This document shows, in pieces, positions 1-6,072 of a stretch of 10,434 nt of DNA. A model generated the notes under the pieces. The model was not told where the DNA came from, made no database searches, and was given only the letters and a program-made list of their open reading frames with translations. The stretch lies in NCBI GenBank assembly GCA_947174985.1, contig CAMWLB010000082.1, positions 1 to 10,434 on the forward strand, written 5' to 3'. This DNA comes from an uncultured Lachnospiraceae bacterium (GTDB lineage: Bacteria > Bacillota > Clostridia > Lachnospirales > Lachnospiraceae). Position 1 is the first letter of the stretch, and each line of letters begins with the position of its first letter. Both the position numbers and the translations under genes were made by a program.

Positions 1-133
1 GCTTATTCTGCTTCTGGTTGTTCTGCTTGTTGCTCTGCTGTGTGCTGTTCTGACTGTTCTGGCTGTTCTGTGTGCTGTTTGAACAATTGTTGTACTTGTT
101 CTGGTTTTCATTGTTCTGATTGTTATTAGACAT
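1..133 (-). CDS. Asn/Gln-rich small protein, N-terminal 44 codons (partial)
   Basis: The reading frame starts at an ATG (complement of 131-133) with an AGGAGG Shine-Dalgarno at 142-147, 8 nt upstream, and stays open to the window edge, so the C-terminus is missing. The 44 visible residues comprise 17 Asn, 10 Gln and 7 Ser with a single Cys at position 17. There is no signal peptide or hydrophobic segment. The middle is built from near-repeats of Gln-Asn-Ser, and the DNA shows the matching CAGAACAGY repetition. I do not recognise the family. Composition alone cannot assign function; a spore-associated or disordered low-complexity protein is possible, but it lacks the motifs of alpha/beta- or gamma-type small acid-soluble spore proteins in the visible part. 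The well-placed ribosome binding site is the main reason to believe it is translated. Confidence 0.7.
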   Translation of the reverse strand, partial: MSNNNQNNENQNKYNNCSNSTQNSQNSQNSTQQSNKQNNQKQNK

Positions 134-141
134 ATGAAACT

Positions 142-147
142 CCTCCT
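142..147 (-). promoter_or_regulatory. Ribosome binding site of the Asn/Gln-rich ORF
   Basis: AGGAGG on the minus strand, 8 nt before the ATG at 133. This perfect Shine-Dalgarno supports an otherwise low-complexity, truncated reading frame. Confidence 0.75.
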
Positions 148-260
148 GTTGATTTTTAGTTACAACAGTAGTATGGCTGAACTGCACAAAAAATATTCTA
201 AAAATTTATGGGACTTTTGTACTATTTTTTCTTGCATTTGGTACTAAAGTATTATATAAT

Positions 261-303
261 AAAAACAGCAAAGGGAATTGACCCTTCATCAATCCCCTTT
301 TGC
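261..303 (-). terminator. Rho-independent terminator after the HAAS/DUF1700 gene
   Basis: On the minus strand GCAAA (299-303) pairs with TTTGC (268-272). The pairing continues as a GGG/CCC block and an ATTGA/TCAAT block (277-281 with 289-293), closing on a 7-nt loop, with one bulge and one mismatch. A TTTTT tract at 261-265 follows after two bases. It lies about 105 nt beyond the stop codon at 409 and before the next minus-strand gene starting at 133, so it probably ends the DUF1700 transcript. Confidence 0.65.
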
Positions 304-337
304 AAACCCTTATATATTAATTATTTATACTCCCCTC

Positions 338-383
338 AATGAGCCGCCAGTCCCCCTGACGGCTCATTACCTTTTCTTTTTAT
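338..383. terminator. Hairpin 338-368 with a plus-side T tract
   Basis: AATGAGCCG (338-346) pairs perfectly with CGGCTCATT (360-368), with an inner CAG/CTG pairing across a TCCCC loop. T-rich sequence (371-383) follows on the plus side, but no plus-strand gene lies upstream within the window. On the minus side the hairpin sits 41 nt past the stop of the DUF1700 gene without a clean U tract. It may act with the 261-303 hairpin as a tandem terminator, or protect the 3' end of the minus transcript. Confidence 0.5.
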
Positions 384-408
384 AAAACTACATTCTGCAA
401 TTTGAAAT

Positions 409-948
409 CTACAGCAGGCGTCTGAACAGGCGCACTGTCAAAACCACCACCATAACAGGGAGCAAAATAGGCAGCAAAAAGGAAATTACAGAAAATACAA
501 GTGATAAAACCAAAACAACGACAAGCAATACGATACCGATTACCAGCCACAGAGGAACCCGATAGCCTTTGCCGCCCCGCTGCCCTGATGCATAGCTGTA
601 ACCATAAGCGCCTTGCTGCCCGTTTTCATACCCGCGGCCATATGCGCCCTGACGTCCTGTCTCATAGCCGCCGCGCTGTCCAGCCCTATAGCCATAACCA
701 CTGTCTGCTCTCCGGTATTCTGCTTCCGGCTCACTTCCCATGCCCGCACGCTTTTCGGCTTCTGCAATGCTTCTTGCCAAAAGCCGTGGGTCACCAAGCT
801 CCTCTATCACCTGCGCCTCACTTTTTCCCATGCGCACCTGCGTATTAATATAGTCCTCATAAAAACTGATATTTTCAGCCACTGCTCTTGTGCCGACTCT
901 GCTGGAAAGTGCAGCACGCAGACTGTCCAGAAATTCCTGTTTCGTCAT
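409..948 (-). CDS. HAAS/DUF1700 domain membrane protein
   Basis: A 179-residue protein when started at ATG 948. Residues 2-65 match the HAAS/DUF1700 pattern: a TKQEFLDSLRAAL helix, then a FYEDYI segment, then the GKSEAQVIEELGDPRLLARSI signature. A Gly/Tyr/Gln-rich low-complexity linker follows (about 73-126), with repeats such as AGQRGGY and NGQQGAY. The end is a 40-residue hydrophobic hairpin of two membrane helices (about 131-175) and a basic C-terminus (RLFRRLL). HAAS proteins are often encoded beside PadR-type regulators and putative adhesins and are thought to be membrane signalling components; no such partner is next to it here. A longer start exists at TTG 969 with AGAGGG 9 nt upstream, adding seven residues. 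I prefer ATG because family members begin at this point, although its GGAGG (963-967) lies 14 nt away. Function is not established. Confidence 0.85.
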   Translation of the reverse strand: MTKQEFLDSLRAALSSRVGTRAVAENISFYEDYINTQVRMGKSEAQVIEELGDPRLLARSIAEAEKRAGMGSEPEAEYRRADSGYGYRAGQRGGYETGRQGAYGRGYENGQQGAYGYSYASGQRGGKGYRVPLWLVIGIVLLVVVLVLSLVFSVISFLLPILLPVMVVVLTVRLFRRLL

Positions 949-1000
949 AACCCCTGAATTTTCCTCCAAAATCGTCTACCCTCTGAAACTGTCAGATGAA

Positions 1001-1048
1001 TCAAATAAAGAGGGCACGCTATAGTGTTTATCACATTATAACATGCCC
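1001..1048 (-). terminator. Terminator hairpin of the sugar ABC operon
   Basis: The arms 1012-1023 and 1037-1048 are complementary over 12 bp on the minus strand, allowing two G-U wobbles: GGGCATGTTATA against TATAGCGTGCCC. A GTG/CAC pair sits inside the loop. A T-rich run (TCTTTATTT, 1003-1011) follows on the minus strand. It lies 56 nt after the stop of the last permease gene (1104), the right place and orientation to end that operon. The -10 box of the next gene overlaps the hairpin. Confidence 0.6.
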
Positions 1049-1063
1049 GCTTCCTACCGTAAA
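1035..1063 (-). promoter_or_regulatory. Promoter of the HAAS/DUF1700 gene
   Basis: TTTACG (1058-1063), a 17-bp spacer, then a perfect TATAAT (1035-1040) preceded by TGT, giving an extended -10. The predicted transcription start is near 1028, about 60-80 nt upstream of the candidate start codons. The -10 box is inside the hairpin annotated as the terminator of the preceding operon. Confidence 0.65.
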
Positions 1064-1103
1064 TAAAAGGTCTGAAAAGGTATTATTAACTTTTTATAAA
1101 ACA

Positions 1104-1988
1104 TTAACCCTTTACCGCACCTGCAACCATACCCTTGATGATCTGCTTGCTGAAACAGAAGTACAGCACCACAATCGGGGACATGGTGAGGAGCATAGCT
1201 GCCATAATCTTCGGGTAGTCTGAAGCAAACTGTCCTGTAAACTGCGTCATGGCAAGCGGCACTGTCTGCAGCTTGGGACCCTTAATCAGAATCAACGCAA
1301 AGGAGAACTCATTCCAGCAGGAAAATACCTGTATAATAGCAATCGTCGTCATAATCGGACGGCAGATTGGCATGATAATCTGGAACAGTGTCCTTGTAAA
1401 AGAACTGCCGTCGATAGCCGCTGCTTCCTCCAATGCTACGGGAATTCCCTTTACAAAACCTTCCACAAGGAATATCGCCACAGGAAGCCCAAACGCCACA
1501 TAGGGGATAATCAGAGTAAACCACTTATTTGACAGCCCGCAATTGTTGAATACCACATAAATCGGAACCAACAGGGAGTGAACAGGAATCAGCATACCCA
1601 TCAGGAACATGATATAGAGGACTCTGTTCATTTTGAACTTAATACGTGCCAGTATGTATCCTACAATAAAGCCCAGAAACACTATCAAAGCCACAGAAAG
1701 CAGCGTGGTACGGAAACTGTTAAACATGGAACTTCCCAGATGATAGTCCGTATTTTCAAGGATACGCTTGTAATTAACAATCGTAGGTTCCTTTGGAAGT
1801 CCGATAATGTCTGCATTAAATGCCCTTTTCTCCTTTAAGGACGAGTAAAACATCCATACCAGAGGGAAGATACAGGTCAGGGAGAACAAAATCAGCATCA
1901 AGTTCAAAAAGGTACCAAGAATTCCTTTCTTCACTTTTGTAGCAGCGCTGTGGTCTTCTACCTTTGTCATTTCAAATTTTTTCGCCAT
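1104..1988 (-). CDS. Carbohydrate ABC transporter permease, MalG-type
   Basis: A 294-residue inner-membrane permease of the CUT1 sugar-ABC family (MalG/MsmG-like, binding-protein-dependent transport domain). A short cytoplasmic N-terminus precedes a first membrane helix at about 25-47, with further helices near 89-113, 123-147, 157-177, 212-234 and 260-280. The cytoplasmic EAA loop, which docks on the ATPase, is clear at 187-211 (EEAAAIDG, then LFQIIMP). The C-terminal KGMVAGAVKG is the usual ending of this family. ATG 1988 has GGAGG 9 nt upstream (1998-2002), 17 nt after the stop of the MalF-type gene, so the two are translated from one message. It forms the import channel with that partner; the sugar is inferred from the neighbouring cellobiose phosphorylase, not from the permease itself. 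Confidence 0.95.
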   Translation of the reverse strand: MAKKFEMTKVEDHSAATKVKKGILGTFLNLMLILFSLTCIFPLVWMFYSSLKEKRAFNADIIGLPKEPTIVNYKRILENTDYHLGSSMFNSFRTTLLSVALIVFLGFIVGYILARIKFKMNRVLYIMFLMGMLIPVHSLLVPIYVVFNNCGLSNKWFTLIIPYVAFGLPVAIFLVEGFVKGIPVALEEAAAIDGSSFTRTLFQIIMPICRPIMTTIAIIQVFSCWNEFSFALILIKGPKLQTVPLAMTQFTGQFASDYPKIMAAMLLTMSPIVVLYFCFSKQIIKGMVAGAVKG

Positions 1989-2005
1989 TTTCTATTCCCT
2001 CCTTC

Positions 2006-2899
2006 CTACACATCACTCTTCTTGGTCATAAGACCAATCAGCCACTGGGAACCACCGATTACCAGCAGGCTGAGTACAAAAATGCCTACGGAAATCGCAC
2101 TACCATAACCCATATTCTGCTGCTGGAAGGAAACTTGATAGCCGTACATTGCCATAACCATGGACGCATTGCCTGGTCCACCACTCGTCATGACGTAGAT
2201 ATTATCAAATGCCTTCATGTTACCGGCGATACACAGCGTGATGCAGACAAGAATTGTATTTTTCACCAACGGGAATACAATATAAACAGCTCTCTGTATC
2301 GCATTGGCACCATCCAGTTCTGCCACCTCAAAAATCTCCTGATCAATAGAGGATATTGCAGAGAGCAGAATTACCATATAATATCCAATCCACTGCCAAA
2401 CCAACGGAATCGCTACCAAAAGCATGACAAGACTTTCATTATTCAGCCATACCTGCTGTAAATCCGCACGACCTATTTTATCTAAAAACCAGTTTATAAG
2501 ACCGCGATTATAATCGTAAATCATTTTCCATATGAAACCGATGGATACTGCCGCAACTGTGCTGGGGAAGAAGCCAAAGGTTCTATGGATACCTTTCAGT
2601 TTTACAAGCTTTGAATTAATCATCAAAACAAAGATAAATGCAATACCAATCTGTCCAATGATACATACCAAAACCAAAAAGATATTGTGTCTAAAGGACA
2701 GCCAGAAGGTGCTGTCTTTAAATAATGTTATGTAGTTTGTAAGACCATTAAAAGTCTTTACCGGACCGCCCTTCCATTGAAAGAAGCTGTACACCAAAGC
2801 GGTAACCAGAGGAACAAACACTGAAAATACAAATATTACCACAGGGATAATCAAATATGCAAATAACACGCTTTTTTTAGGCTTAATCGCATTGGGCAT
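2006..2899 (-). CDS. Carbohydrate ABC transporter permease, MalF-type
   Basis: A 297-residue permease of the CUT1 family (MalF/MsmF/UgpA-like), the heterodimer partner of the permease encoded just downstream. It has a lysine-containing N-terminal tail (KPKKS), a first membrane helix at about 12-38, and five further hydrophobic segments. The EAA loop lies at 191-210 (EVAELDGA, ending in FP). The family-typical SGGPGNAS segment before the last helices is at 239-246. Length is normal for the compact MalF type that lacks the large periplasmic loop of the E. coli protein. ATG 2899 has TCCTCC (GGAGGA on the coding strand) at 2906-2911, 6-7 nt upstream. It follows the binding-protein gene after a 139-nt gap holding a strong hairpin. 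Confidence 0.95.
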   Translation of the reverse strand: MPNAIKPKKSVLFAYLIIPVVIFVFSVFVPLVTALVYSFFQWKGGPVKTFNGLTNYITLFKDSTFWLSFRHNIFLVLVCIIGQIGIAFIFVLMINSKLVKLKGIHRTFGFFPSTVAAVSIGFIWKMIYDYNRGLINWFLDKIGRADLQQVWLNNESLVMLLVAIPLVWQWIGYYMVILLSAISSIDQEIFEVAELDGANAIQRAVYIVFPLVKNTILVCITLCIAGNMKAFDNIYVMTSGGPGNASMVMAMYGYQVSFQQQNMGYGSAISVGIFVLSLLVIGGSQWLIGLMTKKSDV

Positions 2900-2971
2900 C
2901 CCATTTCCTCCTTTATATTACGTCATATAGTCCTGCTAATACAATCTTAATACCCATCCTTATGAATGAAA

Positions 2972-3000
2972 GTACCAGTCGGGCAGAGCCCAACTGGTAC
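2972..3000 (-). other. Intercistronic hairpin between binding protein and permease genes
   Basis: GTACCAGT (2972-2979) pairs with ACTGGTAC (2993-3000), then GGGC (2981-2984) with GCCC (2988-2991), around an AGA loop with a single C/A mismatch. It starts 38 nt past the stop of the solute-binding-protein gene. On the coding strand only a short TTT follows, so it is a weak terminator at best. In known sugar-ABC operons a structure here lowers permease expression or protects the binding-protein mRNA from 3' decay; that role is inferred. Confidence 0.7.
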
Positions 3001-3038
3001 CACATATTTACCTGTTAATCTCTAAACCGGTATCAATC

Positions 3039-4469
3039 TTAATAGTTAGCCTCGTATGCTGCCTGAGCATTAGCTGCTACGTCTTCCGGAGACATGCTGC
3101 CGTTCATCATAGCCTGCATATCGGAGTTCAGAACGCTCCAGATAGCACCATCAAGATAAGAGTCATAAATTTCACATGTATCTGTATCTACATAAGACCA
3201 GTTGTAGAAATCGATGGTCCACTGGTCAAACTTGCTCCAGTCAACATCAGGAGCTGCGGTGAGTCCGCCAAGTGCATAGTTCTCTGCTACGAAACCAGAG
3301 AAATCAGGACCTGTCAGATAGTAAGCAAGGTCAAGAGCTGCTGCCAGCTTGTCCGGATCACTTGCTACTGCAGGATTGATTGCTACGCCATAGCCAAGAC
3401 CAATGTTCTGGCTGCCTCTCTGATGTGTTGCATCTGCAGACTGAGGAAGAACTGCGAAACCAGTATTGTTATACAGGTCGGTTCCTTCCAGAGAAGCCTG
3501 TACGTAAGATACGTCCCAGTTACCGCCGATGAAAGCTGTAGCGTCGCCGGAGATGTAGTACTCACGAGCATCCTCGTTAGATACTGCGTTGAAGTCCTTG
3601 TTGAAGATTTCTGTCTGGTTGAACAGTCTCTGGGTCTCAGCAAGTGCTGCTACGAACTCAGGATCTGTGAACTTAGCGCCACCCTTTGCGATCATAGACA
3701 TATACCAGTCAGGACCGGTGTATCTGTCAGCCAGAGTAGAAAGGAAGCAGGAGTTTGCCTGCCACTGTCCGCTGTTACCAAAAGCGATAGGGGTCTTGCC
3801 CTCTGCAAGGATATCAGCAGCCTTAGCTTCTACTTCTTCCCAAGTTGAAGGGAACTCATCGCCCCATACGGTCTTGTCGTACATAATTACTGTACAAGTA
3901 CCACCTGTCAGAGCAGGAAGTGCATAAATCTTGCCGTCCGGAGTAGTAAACGGAGCAAAGTAAGAGTTGTTGTAATCAGCTGCATAAGGTGAAGCTGCAA
4001 TGTAATCGGTCATATCAAGGATCAGACCCTGATCTGCCCATGCGATGGTATTCATACCCTGAAGCAGGAATACATCAGGCAGGTCGTTTGCTGCTGCCAA
4101 TGTAGCAATCTGTGTCTTGTAGTCATCGTTTGCAAGAACGTTCTCTTCCAAAGTGATGCCAGGGTTTGCTGTCTTCCAGTTAGCAATCATAGTACGGAAG
4201 CCGTCAGAACCACCGTTGCCCTGAGATTCCTCAGAAGTAGAGAAGTGCATAAGCTCCAGTGTGCCGGTGTAAGCCAGACCGTCGCTTGCACCACCATTGT
4301 TGTCATCATTGCCGCCGTTATTTTCCGGTGCAGGTGTAGACTGTTCTGTGGTAGGTGCAGGTGTGCTTTCGTTACCGCCGCCATTGTTTGTCTCTTTGTC
4401 ACCACATCCGGTGAGCAGAGTAGCTGCCATAGCAACGGTAAGGAAAATGCTTAATACTTTTTTCTTCAT
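3039..4469 (-). CDS. Sugar ABC transporter solute-binding lipoprotein
   Basis: A 476-residue extracellular solute-binding protein of the CUT1 (MalE-like, family 1) type. It has a lipoprotein signal: KKK at the start, a hydrophobic stretch 5-20, and the lipobox LTGC with Cys22 as the acylation site. A disordered Asn/Gly/Pro/Thr-rich tether follows (about 26-66), then the binding domain, which opens with GTLELMHFST. Family-typical segments include LPDVFLLQG, the predicted inter-lobe region around KIYALP, and FIGGNWDVSY. It captures the sugar outside the cell and delivers it to the two permeases encoded downstream. ATG 4469 has GGAGG at 4476-4480, 6 nt upstream. Cello-oligosaccharide specificity is inferred from the divergent cellobiose phosphorylase; other beta-glucosides cannot be excluded by sequence. 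Confidence 0.95.
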   Translation of the reverse strand: MKKKVLSIFLTVAMAATLLTGCGDKETNNGGGNESTPAPTTEQSTPAPENNGGNDDNNGGASDGLAYTGTLELMHFSTSEESQGNGGSDGFRTMIANWKTANPGITLEENVLANDDYKTQIATLAAANDLPDVFLLQGMNTIAWADQGLILDMTDYIAASPYAADYNNSYFAPFTTPDGKIYALPALTGGTCTVIMYDKTVWGDEFPSTWEEVEAKAADILAEGKTPIAFGNSGQWQANSCFLSTLADRYTGPDWYMSMIAKGGAKFTDPEFVAALAETQRLFNQTEIFNKDFNAVSNEDAREYYISGDATAFIGGNWDVSYVQASLEGTDLYNNTGFAVLPQSADATHQRGSQNIGLGYGVAINPAVASDPDKLAAALDLAYYLTGPDFSGFVAENYALGGLTAAPDVDWSKFDQWTIDFYNWSYVDTDTCEIYDSYLDGAIWSVLNSDMQAMMNGSMSPEDVAANAQAAYEANY

Positions 4470-4503
4470 TTTTTTCCTCCCTTTGATAAATAGGTGTTTT
4501 GTT

Positions 4504-4527
4504 TTTATATTAAAACTGCTTTCGCAG
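4504..4527 (-). promoter_or_regulatory. Short GNRA hairpin plus T-rich run between lacI-type and binding-protein genes
   Basis: On the minus strand CTGC-GAAA-GCAG (4516-4527) is followed by TTTTAATAT. The four-base-pair stem with a stable GAAA tetraloop and T run sits in the 70-nt gap after the regulator stop codon (4540). It could be a leaky terminator or attenuator that lets some regulator transcript continue into the transporter genes. A weak promoter for the binding-protein gene may also be here (TTAATC, 18 bp, TATAAA), but its -35 is poor. Confidence 0.4.
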
Positions 4528-4539
4528 GATTAATATCTG

Positions 4540-5550
4540 TTAAATGCTTCTAACCGTCTTTCCCTTATAGACCTCACCGCGGATTACCACGGGCTCTATA
4601 ATAGTAGTTCTCGGCTTTTCAATCAGGCTTATCAGCTTCTCCCCCGCCTGCATTCCGATTTGCACTGTGTCCTGCCTCAGTGTGGTAAGCTGCGGCTCGA
4701 TATGCCTGCCGGCCCGAATACCATCATATCCCGCCACGGAGATATCCTCCGGAATCCGAAGCCCTCTTTCCCGAATGACGTTCATACCGCCAAAACAGGA
4801 AAAATCATCGGGATAAATAATACAGGTGGGAGGATTGGGCAAATCCAATAATTCTTTTGTTGCCTCTCCTGCCCCTTTCGTGTCACGGTACGGCGACTCA
4901 CGAAGATACGCTTCCGGAACTGTTACCCCCAATTCCTCTGCCGTCTTCAAAAAAGAAGAGATACGGCTCTTGGTGACTGTTGAACTGGCGCCGTGTATAT
5001 ACGCTATCCGCCGATGCCCCTGCTCATAAATATAAGTAAATAACTCCCGCATACCTCTTACATTGTCGGAAACGATGACTGCCCTGTCATGAAATAAATG
5101 ATCAATCGTCACAATCGGAATATTGCTTTTTACCAGTTCTTCCACTTCCGGATCGTAAAAATCTACGTTGGCAATCATCACACCATCAAACCCTCTGTAA
5201 CGGCAGTGCTCCAAATAGGTCATACGATTTTTCCGGTTCTTACTGGCGTTGAGAAAAGTCACATCATAGCCCCTCGCCTCCACTGACCGCTTAAAACTGT
5301 CCAGCACCCCGGCGAAATAGTCATGCGTCAGTCCGTTCCCTGCCTCGTCTGTAAACAGTACCCCAATATTATAAGTACGATTCGTCTTCAAGGCTCTTGC
5401 CAAAGAGTTGGGATAATATCCCATCTCCTTTGCTACCTGACGTATATGTGATTTTGTCTCCTGACTAATATCCTTATGATTGTTAAGCGCTTTGCTGACC
5501 GTCGCGACGCTGACACCGCACACACGGGATATGTCCTTCATAGAAGCCAT
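4540..5550 (-). CDS. LacI-family transcriptional regulator
   Basis: A 336-residue LacI/GalR-type regulator of standard length. The N-terminal helix-turn-helix is at 4-23 (KDISRVCGVSVATVSKALNN). The hinge helix around 47-58 (PNSLARALKTNR) leads into the periplasmic-binding-protein-like sugar domain, beginning with NIGVLF. Recognisable core segments are FDGVMI (121-126), SDN (161-163), GHRRIAYI (178-185), PDDF (247-250) and VAGYDG (272-277). ATG 5550 is chosen because AGGGG lies 8 nt upstream (5559-5563); the ATG at codon 4 is too far from it. As first gene of the minus-strand operon and divergent from the phosphorylase gene, it is the likely sugar-responsive repressor of both. Cellobiose or a derivative as inducer is inference. 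Confidence 0.95.
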   Translation of the reverse strand: MASMKDISRVCGVSVATVSKALNNHKDISQETKSHIRQVAKEMGYYPNSLARALKTNRTYNIGVLFTDEAGNGLTHDYFAGVLDSFKRSVEARGYDVTFLNASKNRKNRMTYLEHCRYRGFDGVMIANVDFYDPEVEELVKSNIPIVTIDHLFHDRAVIVSDNVRGMRELFTYIYEQGHRRIAYIHGASSTVTKSRISSFLKTAEELGVTVPEAYLRESPYRDTKGAGEATKELLDLPNPPTCIIYPDDFSCFGGMNVIRERGLRIPEDISVAGYDGIRAGRHIEPQLTTLRQDTVQIGMQAGEKLISLIEKPRTTIIEPVVIRGEVYKGKTVRSI

Positions 5551-5578
5551 ATTGTCATCCCCTTCTAAGTTGTAATCC

Positions 5579-5599
5579 TTAAGTACTGTCTATACTTAA
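5579..5599. repeat. Perfect inverted repeat in the regulator leader
   Basis: TTAAGTA (5579-5585) and TACTTAA (5593-5599) form a perfect 7-bp inverted repeat with a 7-nt spacer, 29 nt upstream of the regulator start codon. It could be a protein-binding site or a small leader hairpin next to the Shine-Dalgarno region. Confidence 0.55.
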
Positions 5600-5676
5600 A
5601 GACTTCTGGCTGCGTCGATTGCACGGGGGCCGCCCGTCACTACTCATTCGTGCTGCCCTGTTCAGTGCGGCAAATG

Positions 5677-5691
5677 ACTTAATCGTTTTCG
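5677..5691 (-). promoter_or_regulatory. Candidate LacI-family operator, regulator side
   Basis: ACTTAATCGTTT at 5677-5688 repeats exactly at 6009-6020. It lies a few bases past the predicted start of the regulator transcript (near 5692), where a bound repressor would block transcription. The left half-site around the central CG is intact and the right half is degenerate (TTTTCG), so binding would be weaker than at the other copy. Autoregulation is inferred. Confidence 0.5.
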
Positions 5692-5698
5692 CATTACT

Positions 5699-5727
5699 AG
5701 TGTAACTCACCTTTGATAATTTTGCAA
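5699..5727 (-). promoter_or_regulatory. Promoter of the regulator/ABC transporter operon
   Basis: On the minus strand TTGCAA (5722-5727), a 17-bp spacer, and TACACT (5699-5704), each matching four of six consensus bases. The predicted start near 5692 gives a leader of about 140 nt. A weaker alternative closer to the gene is TCGACG, 18 bp, TATAGA, ending near 5590. Confidence 0.5.
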
Positions 5728-5952
5728 TACTTTTCGAAATTTTTTTATGCAACTTTTACACTTTTGGCAAACTTACACAGTTTGAGAAGCTCCTTTTTTA
5801 TCGTTTTGCACAGCTTTTTGTCGCTTTTTTCCTCTAATAATACCATTCCATGGCGAAACAGCCATTTTTTTATATTATGAGGCAGTTTTTGGCAAATGCC
5901 TTTCTTCTTTCGGCAATCTGCCAAAAAAATGCCCCGTTTTCCAATATTTCTG

Positions 5953-5981
5953 TTGCAATGCGTATATATCTTGTGTATAAT
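5953..5981 (+). promoter_or_regulatory. Promoter of the cellobiose phosphorylase gene
   Basis: TTGCAA (5953-5958), a 17-bp spacer, and a perfect TATAAT (5976-5981). The predicted start is near 5988, giving an 85-nt leader before ATG 6073. The -35 box and spacing are the same as in the divergent promoter. Confidence 0.7.
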
Positions 5982-6008
5982 TCGGTTTATAAAGGCTTGT
6001 CTGATTTT

Positions 6009-6024
6009 ACTTAATCGTTTAACT
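6009..6024 (+). promoter_or_regulatory. Candidate LacI-family operator, phosphorylase side
   Basis: ACTTAATCGTTTAACT is an imperfect palindrome centred on CG at 6016-6017, with six of eight positions paired and a TTAA-TCGT-TTAA core. It lies about 20-36 nt downstream of the predicted transcription start. The first 12 bases recur at 5677-5688. The CG-centred even palindrome is typical of LacI/GalR operators, and the regulator gene is adjacent. Confidence 0.55.
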
Positions 6025-6059
6025 TACAGCTATCTTCAGACAAAGCCAAATTCTAAAAA

Positions 6060-6064
6060 AGGAG
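6060..6064 (+). promoter_or_regulatory. Ribosome binding site fixing the phosphorylase start
   Basis: AGGAG (part of AGGAGAG), 8 nt before ATG 6073. The frame is open upstream to 5896, but the promoter -10 box lies inside that extension and family proteins begin at MKFGFFDD, so this site decides the start. Confidence 0.85.
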
Positions 6065-6072
6065 AGCTTATC

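Larger units (their letters stand above)
5551..6072. other. Divergent regulatory region between regulator and phosphorylase genes
   Basis: These 522 bp contain no convincing gene. They hold the two divergent promoters, two copies of a candidate operator, and an inverted repeat in the regulator leader (5579-5599). A GC-rich small hairpin lies at 5623-5637 (ACGGG/CCCGT). A weak plus-strand hairpin with a T tract is at 5850-5871 (ATGGC/GCCAT then T7). A 9-bp inverted repeat occupies 5886-5927. The middle (5705-5880) is strongly AT-rich, with T-rich runs on the plus strand. I looked for a CcpA-type cre site and saw no good match. Confidence 0.8.

Noticed and set aside
1..133. CRISPR-like or tandem repeat array at the left edge
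   Set aside because: The repetition is short, irregular CTGTTCTG-type low complexity that follows Asn/Gln/Ser codons of an ORF; there are no spacers of constant length.
1964..2461. 165-codon plus-strand open frame opposite the permease genes
   Set aside because: It overlaps the conserved permease coding sequence in antisense and spans the permease gene junction; there is no supporting start signal.
5705..5880. CcpA cre site in the divergent promoter region
   Set aside because: Several TGNAA- or CG-containing stretches were compared with the cre consensus by eye and none matched both half-sites.
5896..6072. 59-codon N-terminal extension of the phosphorylase reading frame
   Set aside because: It has no ribosome binding site, contains the promoter -10 box, and GH94 cellobiose phosphorylases begin at the downstream ATG (6073), which has AGGAG 8 nt away.
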